Shown here one piece after another: positions 28,925-39,075 of a stretch of 64,000 bases of DNA (position 1 is its first letter; each line of letters starts with the position of its first letter). Made by a program: the position numbers and the translations under genes. The stretch covers positions 284,806 to 348,805 of the forward strand of contig NZ_CP020043.1 of NCBI RefSeq assembly GCF_002028425.1, in the 5' to 3' direction. The stretch comes from Streptomyces katrae. GTDB lineage: Bacteria; Actinomycetota; Actinomycetes; Streptomycetales; Streptomycetaceae. Below the pieces are notes generated by a model, which had not been told where the DNA came from, did no database searches, and was given only the letters and a program-made list of their open reading frames with translations.

Positions 28925-31312
28925 TCAGCCCAGCAGCGTGCCACCCGTGGCATCCACGAACGACCCGGTGATCCAGCGGGCCTCGTCGGTGGCGAGGAAC
29001 GCCACCACGTCCGCGACGTCCTCAGGCTCACCGATCCGCCCGAACGCCGACAGCCCCGCCATCTGCTCCACCGCCTCGGGGATGTCGAACACCGGGTTCC
29101 CGTTCCGGGTGATCCCCGGCGCGACCGAGTTGATGGTGATCCGGCGCGGCCCGAGCGCCTTCGCGAAGTGCAGCGCGAGCTGTTCCAGCGCGCCCTTGCT
29201 CATCGCGTACGCGATCTCGTCCGGGTTGGCGAACCGCGTCAGGCCGGACGAGATGTTGATGATCCGGCCGCCGTCCGGCATGTTCCGCAACGCCCGCTGG
29301 ATCAGGAAGAACGGCGCCTTCGCGTTGACGGCGAAGATCCGGTCGAACTGCTCCGGCGTGACCTCGTCCGCCGAGACCCCGCCCATCACCCCGGCGTTGT
29401 TCACCAGGATGTGCAGGTCGGTGGAGCCGGTCCGCTCCCGCAGGTCCTCCTCCAGCACGGCGAACAGGCCGTCCACGTCACCGTCGACACCCAGCTCTCC
29501 CCGTACCGCGAAGGCCCGCCCGCCGTCCTTCTCCACCGAGGTGACGACCTCACGCGCCGCCGCCTCGTCCCGGTGGTAGTGGACGGCGACGAGCGCGCCC
29601 TCCTGGGCGAGCCGGATCGCGGCCGCCCGGCCCATGCCCCGGCTCGACCCGGTGACCAGCGCGGTCCGGCCGGTGAGCCGCTCCGCGCCGACGCCCCGCC
29701 GGACCCCGGCGAGGGCCTGCGGCGCGGCGGCCGTACGGGCCGGCTCCGAAGCGGGGACGGCGGCGACGGCCGGAGCGCGGGATTCCCGCACCCCCGCGCC
29801 CCCGCCCGCACCGGTGCCCCCGGCTCCGAACCACCGCGCGAGCGCCTCGTCCAGCGCCCCCGCCTCCGGCCCGTCGGCCCAGACCACGTACCCGTCGGGC
29901 CGCACGAGCACCGCACCCTCAGGCACATCAGCCACACCGGACGCACCCGCCCCGCCGGTCACCGACACCGCCGGCACGACCCGGACCCGGTCGCCCCAGG
30001 CCCCCGCAGTCTGCGCGAGCTCCGCCCGCCGCGCCTCCTCGCCCGGCGGCAGGAGCAGCAGCCCCCGCCCCGGCCGCAGCAGCCCCAGCGTGGTGGTGCT
30101 CCCCTCGGCGGTGGTGACCTCCCAGGCCGGCACGCGCGAGCCGGCCGGGCCGTGGCCGTCCTCCCCCACGTCGTGGCGGACGGACAGCCCCGAGACCAGC
30201 CCCGCCAGGTGCGTCCGTACGTTCTCACTGGCGCTCAGCTCCGCGAACACCTCCCGCACCGCGTCCACTTCGGGCCCCCCGAGCAGCAGCAGCGCCTGGG
30301 TCCTGACGTTGCTCTGGACGGCCTGCCCGACCGCGTGCCGCTCCACGTGGTACGTGTCCAGCAGCGCGTCGGTGCCGTGCCCGGCGATCCGGGCGCCCAG
30401 CTTCCAGCCGAGGTTGAAGGCGTCCTGCAGCCCGAGGTTGAGGGCCTGGCCGCCGATCGGCATCTGCTGGTGCGCCGCGTCCCCGGCGAGCAGCAGCCGG
30501 CCCCGCCGGTACTCGGAGGCCTGCCGGGAGGCGTCGCCGAACGAGTTCACCCACAGCGGGGTGCCGCCGCCGATGTCCTCGCCGGTGATGCGCTTCCAGC
30601 TGTCGGCGACCTCCTCGAACGAGGGCTGCCCGGGCCGGGGCCGCGCCCCGAACTCGTGCACCATCACCCGGGTCACCCCGTCGGGCCGGCGGGCGGCGAT
30701 GACGAGACCGCCCTCCCGGCGCTCGAAGCGGCGGTTCGGGATGTCGATGCCGGCGACGTCCGCGCGCAGCAGCTCGCGTTCGGCGTCGGTGCCGGGGAAG
30801 TCGAAGCCGCCCAGCCGGCGGACGGCGCTGTTCTCGCCGTCGCAGCCGACGACGTACGCGGCCCGCAGGGACAGCGTTCCGCCCTCGGTGCGCACGGTGG
30901 CGACCACGCCGTCCCGCGTCTGGGACAGTCCGGTCAGCTCGTGGCCGCGCCGGATGTCCGCGCCCAGGTCGGCGGCCCATTCCCCGAGGACTTCCTCCAG
31001 GCGGGTCTGGGCCACCTTCCACTGCCCCGGGTAGGGGCCGGGCAGGCCGAGGTCGAGGGGGATGCCCCCGAAGTGTCCGGCGCTGTCGTGCGGTACCTCG
31101 CCGATCGGCTCCAGCAGGCCTCGGCTGTCGAGGATCTCCATGGTGCGGGCGTGCAGGGTGGACGCCCGCGATTCGGAGGTGGGGGCGGTGAGCGTGTCGA
31201 GCACCACCACGTCCGTGCCCGCCAGCCGGAGTTCTCCGGCGAGCAGCAGTCCGACGGGGCCCGCGCCGACCACGATCACCTGGCTCTCGGTGAGGTCCTG
31301 ATCGATGGCCAT
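28925..31312 (-). CDS. Fused FAD-dependent monooxygenase and SDR (PgaM/UrdM type)
   Basis: This 795-residue fusion has an N-terminal aromatic hydroxylase of the PgaE/UrdE class (GAGPVGLLLAGELRLAG near residue 17, a DG motif in VVGCDGENSAVRRLGG near 160, GRLLLAGDAAHQQMPIGGQALNLG near 290). This is followed by a short linker rich in Ala and Gly and a complete SDR (TGSSRGMGRAAA near 555, NNAGVMGG near 635, YAMSKGALE near 710). Fusions of this kind carry out hydroxylation and ketoreduction in angucycline pathways. AAGGGAG precedes the ATG. The gene is downstream of an ACP, in the second polyketide operon. Confidence 0.94.
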   Translation of the reverse strand: MAIDQDLTESQVIVVGAGPVGLLLAGELRLAGTDVVVLDTLTAPTSESRASTLHARTMEILDSRGLLEPIGEVPHDSAGHFGGIPLDLGLPGPYPGQWKVAQTRLEEVLGEWAADLGADIRRGHELTGLSQTRDGVVATVRTEGGTLSLRAAYVVGCDGENSAVRRLGGFDFPGTDAERELLRADVAGIDIPNRRFERREGGLVIAARRPDGVTRVMVHEFGARPRPGQPSFEEVADSWKRITGEDIGGGTPLWVNSFGDASRQASEYRRGRLLLAGDAAHQQMPIGGQALNLGLQDAFNLGWKLGARIAGHGTDALLDTYHVERHAVGQAVQSNVRTQALLLLGGPEVDAVREVFAELSASENVRTHLAGLVSGLSVRHDVGEDGHGPAGSRVPAWEVTTAEGSTTTLGLLRPGRGLLLLPPGEEARRAELAQTAGAWGDRVRVVPAVSVTGGAGASGVADVPEGAVLVRPDGYVVWADGPEAGALDEALARWFGAGGTGAGGGAGVRESRAPAVAAVPASEPARTAAAPQALAGVRRGVGAERLTGRTALVTGSSRGMGRAAAIRLAQEGALVAVHYHRDEAAAREVVTSVEKDGGRAFAVRGELGVDGDVDGLFAVLEEDLRERTGSTDLHILVNNAGVMGGVSADEVTPEQFDRIFAVNAKAPFFLIQRALRNMPDGGRIINISSGLTRFANPDEIAYAMSKGALEQLALHFAKALGPRRITINSVAPGITRNGNPVFDIPEAVEQMAGLSAFGRIGEPEDVADVVAFLATDEARWITGSFVDATGGTLLG

Positions 31313-31367
31313 GGGCGTACTCCCTTTCTGTGGGCGGGGTGGGGGCGGAAGAGGTGGTGGCGCAGGC

Positions 31368-31405
31368 CCGGAGCCGCGGCCCTCGCGGAGGTGCCGCGGC
31401 TCCGG
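31368..31405 (-). terminator. Hairpin between ACP and oxygenase genes
   Basis: A perfect 13-bp inverted repeat (CCGGAGCCGCGGC at 31368-31380 with 31393-31405) follows the ACP stop on the minus strand. It may be an attenuator or mRNA-stability element inside the operon. Confidence 0.5.
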
Positions 31406-31419
31406 CCGGTCCGGGCGGC

Positions 31420-31689
31420 TCAGGCGTCGACCGTGACCTTGAGGCTCGCGTTGACGGCCTCGACGAGCGAGCGCGGGGTGGTGTGGTCGGCGAAGATGTC
31501 GTCGTCCAGCGTGATGTCGAACTCGCGCTCGATCCGGCTGCCGGTCTCGAGCAGCGCCAGCGACTCGTAGCCCAGCGACTCGAAGTCGGTGTCGAGGATG
31601 TCGCCGTCGAGGTCGATCTCCTCGTCGGCTCCGGCGCCGTCCAGGAGGATGCGCTTGAGGTCGGCGAAGGTGAATTCCTGCTTGGACAC
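31420..31689 (-). CDS. Type II PKS acyl carrier protein (set 2)
   Basis: This 89-residue carrier protein has the type II signature DTDFESLGYESLALLETGSRIEREFDI. The phosphopantetheine-bearing serine is in GYESL (Glu in place of the common Asp). The length is normal for aromatic-PKS ACPs. The GTG at 31689 is preferred because AAGGGA stands just upstream; an ATG at 31704 has no ribosome-binding site. It lies directly after KS-beta of set 2, completing a minimal PKS. Confidence 0.92.
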   Translation of the reverse strand: MSKQEFTFADLKRILLDGAGADEEIDLDGDILDTDFESLGYESLALLETGSRIEREFDITLDDDIFADHTTPRSLVEAVNASLKVTVDA

Positions 31690-31758
31690 GTGGGGTCCCT
31701 TCATCGGTGTACCGCACCGGTGTTTCCGGCTGCGGGAGTTCGGTGCGGGGCATGGGGA

Positions 31759-31798
31759 GCGCCCGTTCCCGCCCGGGGAAGGGGGCGGGGACGGGCGC
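31759..31798 (-). terminator. Hairpin between KS-beta 2 and ACP genes
   Basis: GCGCCCGTTCCCGCCC (31759-31774) pairs with 31783-31798 with one G-U pair. It lies between KS-beta and the ACP in the same operon, so it may lower or stabilise downstream message rather than end it. Confidence 0.45.
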
Positions 31799-31819
31799 GG
31801 GCCGGGAGGACGGGGCCGC

Positions 31820-33037
31820 TCAGTCGAGCGCGCGCAGCACCACCGCGGAGTTGAAGCCGCCGCGGCCGCGCGCGAGGACGAGCGCGGTGCGCACCGACGC
31901 CGTCCGCGGCCGGAGGGCCACCAGGTCGATGTCGTACGCGGGCGAGAGCTCCACGTTGGTGGTCGGCGGGATCAGTCCCTCCCGCATGGAGAGGACCGCG
32001 GAGACCACGTCGACGGGGGCTCCGCCCGCCCCGATCCGGCCGGTCGTCGTCTTGGGCGCGGTGACCGGCACGCCGAGCGGGCCGAAGACCGCGGTGATGG
32101 CCTCGGCCTCCTCCCGGTCGAGCCGCGGCACGCCCGCCCCGTCGGCGAAGACCACGTCGACCTCGGCCGGATGGCAGCCGGCGTCGGCGAGCGCCGTCAG
32201 GGCGGCCCGGCGCAGACCGGGTTCGCGGCCGCTGCCGGGCCGGGGGTCGAGCGTGGCACCGTATCCGGCGAACTCGGCGTAGGCGTCCCGTGCCCCGCGG
32301 GCGACCGCGCCCTCCTCGTCCTCCAGGATGATCAGCGCGCCGCCCTCGCCCGGGACGTAGCCGCGGGCGGCCTCGTCGAAGGGCAGGTAGGCCCGTTCGG
32401 GTTCGTCGCTGGTGGACAGGTCGCCCCCGGCGAGGTGCGCGGCCCAGCCGAGCGAGCAGATCGGGGCGTCGAAGCCGCCGGCGGCGATCAGCCGGCTGCC
32501 CTTGCGCAGCCGGCGCCGCGCCTGGGCGAGGGCGTCGAGCCCGCCGGCCTGGTCGCCGACGAGGACCCCGGTGGGCCCGCGCAGGTCGTTGCGGACGGCG
32601 ATCTGGCCGGTGTTCACCGCGTAGAACCAGGCGAACGACTGGTACGCGCTGACGTGCTTGGGCCCCTGGCTCCAGAACTTGCGCAGTTCCTTCTCGCCGA
32701 ACTCGGCGCCCCCGGAGCCGGCCGCGGTGACCACGCCCATGTCGCAGGGGTGGAGGTCCCCCGGGTCCAGGCCCGCGTCCTCGAACGCGCAGTCCGTGGC
32801 GACGAGGGCGAGCTGCGTCACCCGGTCGGTCTGGGGGACGAGCCGGCCCGGGAGGTGCTGGGCGGGCTCGAAGCCGTGGATCTCCCCGGCCAGGCGCGCG
32901 GGGTAGGAGGAGGCGTCGAAGCGGGTGACGGGACCGATGGCGTTCTTGCCGATCCGGGTCGCCGCCCAGAAGTCCTCCACCCCCAGGCCGCTGGGGGCGG
33001 CCACGCCGATGCCCGTGACCAGGGTTCGGGCGCTCAT
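31820..33037 (-). CDS. Type II PKS ketosynthase beta / chain-length factor (set 2)
   Basis: This 405-residue KS-beta has the catalytic Cys replaced by Gln in VLVGDQAGGLDA near residue 160. The rest of the ketosynthase fold is intact ([17 protein letters not shown] near 130, PGEGGALIILED near 240). It works with the KS-alpha encoded upstream to set chain length. The ATG overlaps the KS-alpha stop (ATGA). It is clearly homologous to the KS-beta at 4.2 kb but differs at many positions, so the two sets are not a recent duplication. Confidence 0.95.
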   Translation of the reverse strand: MSARTLVTGIGVAAPSGLGVEDFWAATRIGKNAIGPVTRFDASSYPARLAGEIHGFEPAQHLPGRLVPQTDRVTQLALVATDCAFEDAGLDPGDLHPCDMGVVTAAGSGGAEFGEKELRKFWSQGPKHVSAYQSFAWFYAVNTGQIAVRNDLRGPTGVLVGDQAGGLDALAQARRRLRKGSRLIAAGGFDAPICSLGWAAHLAGGDLSTSDEPERAYLPFDEAARGYVPGEGGALIILEDEEGAVARGARDAYAEFAGYGATLDPRPGSGREPGLRRAALTALADAGCHPAEVDVVFADGAGVPRLDREEAEAITAVFGPLGVPVTAPKTTTGRIGAGGAPVDVVSAVLSMREGLIPPTTNVELSPAYDIDLVALRPRTASVRTALVLARGRGGFNSAVVLRALD

Positions 33038-34302
33038 GCGGTCCTCCTGTCGGGCCGGGCCAGCACCATCGCGCTCTGGAACCCGCCGAACCCGCTGCTG
33101 ACCGTGAGGACGGCATCGGTGCGGTGCTCCCGCGCGACGAGCGGGACGTAGTCGAGGTCGCACTGGGGGTCCCGGGTGCGCAGGTTCGCGGTCGGCGGCA
33201 CGAGGTGGTGGCGCATCGCGAGGACGGACGCGGCGATCTCGATGGAGCCGACGGAACCCAGCGAGTGCCCGATCATCGACTTGACCGAGCTCACCGGGGT
33301 GCGGTGGGCGTACGGGCCGAGCGCCAGCTTGTAGGCGGCCGTCTCGTGGGCGTCGTTCTGCCGGGTGCCGGAGCCGTGGGCGTTGACGTAGTCGAGGTCG
33401 GACGGGTTCAGGTGCGCCTCGTCGAGCGCCACCGTGATGGCCTCGGCCAGTTCGCGGCCGTCGGGACGCAGTCCCGTCATGTGGAAGGCGCTGGAACGGG
33501 AGGCGTGGCCGGCGACCTCCGCGTAGACGGTCGCGCCGCGGCGGCGGGCCGCCTCCAGTTCCTCCAGGACGAACACGGCGGCGCCCTCGCCGAGGACGAA
33601 GCCCCGGCGGGTGGCGTCGAAGGGCCGGGAGGCCCGCGCCGGATCGTCGTTGAGGCTGGTCGTCGCCTTGACCGCGTCGAAGCACGCCAGGGTGAGGGGC
33701 GTGATCGGGGCGTCGGTGGCGCCGGTGACCATGACGTCGGCGCTGCCCTCGCGGATGAGGTCGACGGCGTGCGCCACCGAGTCGATGCCGGAGGTGCAGC
33801 CGGTGGAGACCACCGTGGCGGGGCCTTCGGCGCCGACGGCCCAGGCCACTTCGGTGGCGAAGGAGCCGGGCACGAAGTGGTCGTAGAGGTCGGCGGGGGC
33901 GCGCATGTGGTCCACCGCCGCGAGCCGGCCGTGGTCGGTGGCCGTCCGGTAGGCCTTGTCGAGGCTGGAGACCGCGCCCACGCCGGTGCCGATGCTGACG
34001 CCGGTGCGGTAGGGGTCGAGCGCGGCGAAGTCGAGGCCGCTGTCGGCGACCGCCTCGCGCGCCGCGACCACGCCGAACTGGGCGGCGCGGTCCATGCGGC
34101 GGATCTCCTCGTCGGTCAGCCCGTGGAGCTCCGGCAGGAAGTCGGCCTCGGCCGCCACCCGGGAGCGGAAGGGGGAGGCGTCGAAGTGGGTGATCTCGCG
34201 CGTGGCCGTGCGCCCCGAGCTCAGCAGTTCCCAGAACTCCCGGACACCGATGCCGCCCGGCGCCAGCACCCCGATGCCCGTGATGACTACCCGGCGGCCC
34301 AC
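33034..34302 (-). CDS. Type II PKS ketosynthase alpha (set 2)
   Basis: This 422-residue condensing subunit has the active cysteine in [11 protein letters not shown] near residue 168 and the histidine motifs NAHGSGTRQND and [13 protein letters not shown]. The GTG start is preceded by GGGAGG. Compared with the 5.4-kb KS-alpha it shares the whole architecture with many substitutions. It lies in the order cyclase, KS-alpha, KS-beta, ACP, oxygenase, the usual core order of angucycline-type clusters. Confidence 0.96.
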   Translation of the reverse strand: MGRRVVITGIGVLAPGGIGVREFWELLSSGRTATREITHFDASPFRSRVAAEADFLPELHGLTDEEIRRMDRAAQFGVVAAREAVADSGLDFAALDPYRTGVSIGTGVGAVSSLDKAYRTATDHGRLAAVDHMRAPADLYDHFVPGSFATEVAWAVGAEGPATVVSTGCTSGIDSVAHAVDLIREGSADVMVTGATDAPITPLTLACFDAVKATTSLNDDPARASRPFDATRRGFVLGEGAAVFVLEELEAARRRGATVYAEVAGHASRSSAFHMTGLRPDGRELAEAITVALDEAHLNPSDLDYVNAHGSGTRQNDAHETAAYKLALGPYAHRTPVSSVKSMIGHSLGSVGSIEIAASVLAMRHHLVPPTANLRTRDPQCDLDYVPLVAREHRTDAVLTVSSGFGGFQSAMVLARPDRRTA

Positions 34303-34339
34303 GGTCGGTGCCCTCCCGTCATCTCTGCGGTCGCGGACA

Positions 34340-34669
34340 TCACTCCGTCGCCGTCCAGTCGTAGAAGCGGGTCGCCATCGCGTCGGCCGGGGAGCGCCAG
34401 GTCTCCGGGTCGTACGGCTGGATGAAGGGCTGGAGGTCGTAGCTGATGCGCATGAACCGCGGGTCGTTGCGGGACTGCTCGATGCGCTCGCCGCCGTCGT
34501 CCTCGGCGAAGTCCTGGAGGTGGAAGTAGAGCCCGTTGTACGAGAACAGGCGCCGGCGGAGCGTGCCCATGCGCTCCGGCATGTCGGTGCGGTCGAACTC
34601 GGCGAAGATCTTGGCCACCTCGGCGCTCGAATGGACGTCCATCCGCGCCACGATCAGGTTGCTGTGCAT
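34340..34669 (-). CDS. Polyketide cyclase, TcmI/UrdF/JadI-like
   Basis: This 109-residue protein is of the small ferredoxin-like polyketide cyclase family, with NLIVARMDVHSSAEVAKIFAEFD at the N-terminus and LFSYNGLYFHLQDF in the middle. In angucycline clusters this family closes later rings. It lies 37 bp upstream of KS-alpha. The ATG was chosen to fit the family length. The in-frame GTG three codons upstream is possible because GGAGAGAG lies near both. Confidence 0.92.
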   Translation of the reverse strand: MHSNLIVARMDVHSSAEVAKIFAEFDRTDMPERMGTLRRRLFSYNGLYFHLQDFAEDDGGERIEQSRNDPRFMRISYDLQPFIQPYDPETWRSPADAMATRFYDWTATE

Positions 34670-34714
34670 TGTTTCCACTCTCTCCGGGAATCGGCGGGGT
34701 CGGCGGGCCGGCGG

Positions 34715-35392
34715 TCAGCGGGAGGCCGGGCCGTACAGGCGGATGAAGTCGTCTACTCCGTCGGCGATGAGCGCGTCCTCCTCCGCGCGCCCGAGCGGCA
34801 GCGCGCCGTGGAAGGAGCGCTGCACGACGGACGAGGGGACCAGCAGGATGAAGCGCTCCGCGGCCTGGTCGGCGTCGGCGATGTCGAGCAGGCCGCGGGC
34901 GGCGACCTGCTGGAGGCGGCGGGCCAGTTCGCGCCGGGCCTGGCGGGGGCCGGTGGCCTGCCACTTGTCGACGGCCTGGGCGGGCAGGTGGGTGACCTCG
35001 GCGCTGATGTGCCGGACGATCGCGAAGTGTTCGCGGAAGGCCTCCAGCGGCGCCAGCCAGGCCCGGCCGAGCGCGATCAGGTCCTCGCGGAGGTCGTGGA
35101 TCTCGGCGAGGTAGCTCTCGGCGACGGCCGCGAGGGAGGCGGCGACGGAGGCGGAGCTGTCCAGGAGGACGCCCAGCAGCAGTTGCTCGTGGTCGGGGAA
35201 GTGCCGGCCGACGGCGGCCGTCGGGAGCCCGGCCTCGGCGGCGGTGGCCTCGGCGGTGCAGTGCCTCCAGCCCTCGCGGGCGAGGACGGTCCGGGCCGCC
35301 CGGACGATGTCGCTTCGCTCCCCGTCGGGGCCGGCCTGGCCGGCTCCGGGCCCTGCGGGGGCGCGCTCGATCGTTGCTTGCGGCGTTGCCAT
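34715..35392 (-). CDS. TetR-family regulator
   Basis: This 225-residue protein has an N-terminal helix-turn-helix around residues 27-75 (TAEATAAEAGLPTAAVGRHFPDHEQLL) and a helical ligand-binding domain. It is not of the butyrolactone-receptor type: the HTH lacks the GALxFHF signature. It lies between the cyclase and the second monooxygenase in the same direction, with GGAGGAA before its ATG. It may sense a polyketide intermediate and control the oxygenase, exporter or core genes. Confidence 0.87.
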   Translation of the reverse strand: MATPQATIERAPAGPGAGQAGPDGERSDIVRAARTVLAREGWRHCTAEATAAEAGLPTAAVGRHFPDHEQLLLGVLLDSSASVAASLAAVAESYLAEIHDLREDLIALGRAWLAPLEAFREHFAIVRHISAEVTHLPAQAVDKWQATGPRQARRELARRLQQVAARGLLDIADADQAAERFILLVPSSVVQRSFHGALPLGRAEEDALIADGVDDFIRLYGPASR

Positions 35393-35474
35393 GTGTGGTT
35401 CCTCCGGTTGACGTGCTCGTCCGGCCGTCGGATGCGTCGGCCTCAGGGGGTGCCGGTCGCCGGGGCCCCGGTCG

Positions 35475-36938
<1,464 letters not shown>

Positions 36939-37175
36939 CACGTCTCCTTGAATTCGCCTCCGGAGACAGTGCACCGGATCTTGACTACAAGGTTCTTCGG
37001 GCGCGAGCGGCCGTTCAATGGCGTGGGGTTCAGGAGTCGGTCAGGTTCCACAAGGGCCGGTCCGCTGCTTCGCGAACCGGCCAAGGGAATGTCAAACCGC
37101 GGTCAGACTCCTCGATCCGGGTCCTACCGGATCGAGTGCGGACCGCTGTGGAAGATCGTGCGGGGGAAGACCGTT

Positions 37176-38036
37176 TCAGGTGCGCGCGGCCGCCCGGCGG
37201 TCGAAGCAGGTCCGCACGTCGGTCTCGTTGTAGTAGGTACGGCCCGCGCGCCGGCGCCGGCGCCAGCGCTGCTCGCTGGCCAGCCGGTAGACGGTGCCGG
37301 TCGGCGTGTGCCACAGGCGGGCGATGTCGGCTGCGGTGAGCCAGCGTTCGGTGGGCGCGGCCGCCGGGGCGGCGCCGGCTCGGCCGGAGTCCATGGTGTC
37401 GCTGAGCTCGCTCCACTGGTCGCTGGTCCAGCGGTGCGCCGGGTCGGCGTCGCACACGACCGCCTGGCCGCTGTCGCGTCCGGTGTCCCGGTCGGCGGTG
37501 CGGACGGCGACGGTGAGGGAGCCGGAGCAGCCGGATTCGGGGCAGGCGCCGAGGCGGATGCTGCGGGCGCGGTCGGGGAAGGCGGCGCGGCGTCCGGCAC
37601 GCACCAGGCGGGCCGTCTCCTCGGTGGCCTCGGCGGCGGCGGGGTGGGCGGCGAGCCAGTCCCCGTTGCGGCGCAGGAAGGCGGTGAGCGCGGCGACGGT
37701 GCGCGGCGGGGAGGCGAAGCCGCGCTCCTGCGCGACCAGTCCGCTCCAGGAGCCCAGTACGGAGACCATCCTGGCCCGTACGTCGGCGGCGGCCCCGTTG
37801 AAGGGCAGTCCGGGCAGGTCGCCGCCGGTGGTGCGCTCGCGCAGGCTGCCGGGCGCGGCGCCGGCCAGCATCCTGCCGCACTCCTCGTAGAGGTGCGCGA
37901 GTTCGGCCAGCCCCGCGTCGAGGTGTTCCCGGCAGGGCCGGCACAGCCGCCCGACCTCGGCCGTGCGCCGGCGGGAGCGCCCGTCGGCGGTCCGGCGGCG
38001 GCAGCCCTCCCCCTGGCACGGTGCCGTCACTGCCAT
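37176..38036 (-). CDS. Putative DNA-binding protein with Cys clusters and C-terminal HTH
   Basis: I do not recognise a named family for this 286-residue protein. The N-terminus has CQGEGC and later CRPC, a likely zinc knuckle. The middle has CPESGC and VVCDADPAHRW, a second possible metal site. The C-terminus (WLTAADIARLWHTPTGTVYRLASEQRW plus RRRRRAGRTYYNETDV) looks like a MerR/excisionase-type winged helix. GGGGGGAAG precedes the ATG. It lies between the monooxygenase and the response regulator, all in the same direction, so it is a candidate cluster regulator. A phage-like origin is also possible. Confidence 0.7.
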   Translation of the reverse strand: MAVTAPCQGEGCRRRTADGRSRRRTAEVGRLCRPCREHLDAGLAELAHLYEECGRMLAGAAPGSLRERTTGGDLPGLPFNGAAADVRARMVSVLGSWSGLVAQERGFASPPRTVAALTAFLRRNGDWLAAHPAAAEATEETARLVRAGRRAAFPDRARSIRLGACPESGCSGSLTVAVRTADRDTGRDSGQAVVCDADPAHRWTSDQWSELSDTMDSGRAGAAPAAAPTERWLTAADIARLWHTPTGTVYRLASEQRWRRRRRAGRTYYNETDVRTCFDRRAAART

Positions 38037-38073
38037 GGTCTTCCCCCCTCGGCTCATCGCGGTGCGGACGGGT

Positions 38074-38844
38074 TCAGCCCTGGCCGAACCGGAAGCCGAC
38101 GCCGCGGATGGTGATGATCCAGTTGGCGCCGATCTTGTTGCGGAGCGTGCTCACGTGCGTGTCGACGGTGCGGCGGGACCAGGAGTCCCCCCAGACCTGC
38201 TGCATCAGCATCTTGCGCGGGATGACCGTGTCGGGGTGCGAGGCGAGGAGGTAGAGCATGTCGAACTCCTTGCGGGTGGTCTCGACGGGCTCCCCGTTCA
38301 GGGTCACCTCCCGGGTGCCCGCGTCGATGCGTAGCGGCCCGCAGGTGATCGTGGCCGCCGCGGGCCTCGACGGCCGGGCGCGGCGCATGACCGCCTCCAT
38401 ACGGGCCATCAGCTCGCGGAAGCCGTAGGGCTTGACGAGGTAGTCGTCCGCCCCGGCCTGCAGGCCCAGCACCCGGTCCAGCTCGCTGCCGCGGGCGGTG
38501 ACCGCGATGACGGGGATCTCGTGGGCGGCGCGGATGCCCCGGCAGACCTCCAGTCCGTCGAGGTCGGGGAGTTCCAGGTCGAGCAGGACCAGGTCGGCGT
38601 CGGCGTAGCCGCGCAGCGCCTCGCTCCCGGTGCCGACGATGTCCACTTCGTGTCCGTGCCGGCGCAGACCGCGCGCCAGCGTCTCGGCCTCCATCGCGTT
38701 GCTCTCCACGATGAGGACCCGCCACAGGGCCGACTGGGCCGGCGCGTGCGGTGGCACCCTCAGTCCCTCGGCCGGTAGGAACCCACCGTTCGCCCCCGCG
38801 GCGGTTGTATGAGGTTCCAGTACAGCGAACGTCCGCTGGTTCAT
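38074..38844 (-). CDS. Atypical OmpR-family response regulator (JadR1/Aur1P-like)
   Basis: This 256-residue orphan regulator has a receiver domain (about residues 40-155) and a winged-helix domain with KEFDMLYLLASHPDTVIPRKMLMQQVWGD. The phosphoryl Asp is kept in LVLLDLELPD, as are Thr in AVTARG and Lys in LVKPYG. The acidic pocket that binds magnesium reads VESN instead of VDD. No sensor kinase gene is nearby. JadR1, LanI and Aur1P are activators of this type in angucycline clusters and can respond to end products rather than phosphorylation. A palindromic operator lies on its promoter (38886-38914). Confidence 0.92.
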   Translation of the reverse strand: MNQRTFAVLEPHTTAAGANGGFLPAEGLRVPPHAPAQSALWRVLIVESNAMEAETLARGLRRHGHEVDIVGTGSEALRGYADADLVLLDLELPDLDGLEVCRGIRAAHEIPVIAVTARGSELDRVLGLQAGADDYLVKPYGFRELMARMEAVMRRARPSRPAAATITCGPLRIDAGTREVTLNGEPVETTRKEFDMLYLLASHPDTVIPRKMLMQQVWGDSWSRRTVDTHVSTLRNKIGANWIITIRGVGFRFGQG

Positions 38845-38885
38845 CTGCCCCCCTCCCTCAAGCTCAGTCGAGCCAACGTCAACGA

Positions 38886-38914
38886 AGATACAAACCGCTT
38901 CGTCGGTTTGTCAA
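38886..38914 (-). promoter_or_regulatory. Promoter with butyrolactone-receptor-type operator
   Basis: ACAAACCG-N6-CGGTTTGT (38890-38911) is a perfect 8-bp inverted repeat resembling autoregulatory elements bound by ScbR/FarA-type receptors. On the minus strand it lies across TTGACA (38914-38909), a 17-bp spacer and GTATCT (38891-38886), a good sigma-70-type promoter reading toward the response regulator gene. The divergent TetR gene (39076) is the obvious candidate repressor. Confidence 0.75.
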
Positions 38915-39075
38915 AGCCCGCAAATCGCGGCAAGGTTCGCGATAAGTGGATCGAATCAGGCCACAGCGGGGCAGGAATCGCCGTTGATCAAGCCATCAGA
39001 GGCGCCCGGCGCCCTCTTCCCATACCAACGGGGCGGTTTAATAATAGAAGGAAACTGATACAGGAGCTATGCGTG

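Noticed and set aside
37011..37050. GTTCA repeats upstream of the Cys-rich protein as a SARP box
   Set aside because: Spacing is 15-16 bp rather than 11 or 22, so it does not fit the SARP pattern.
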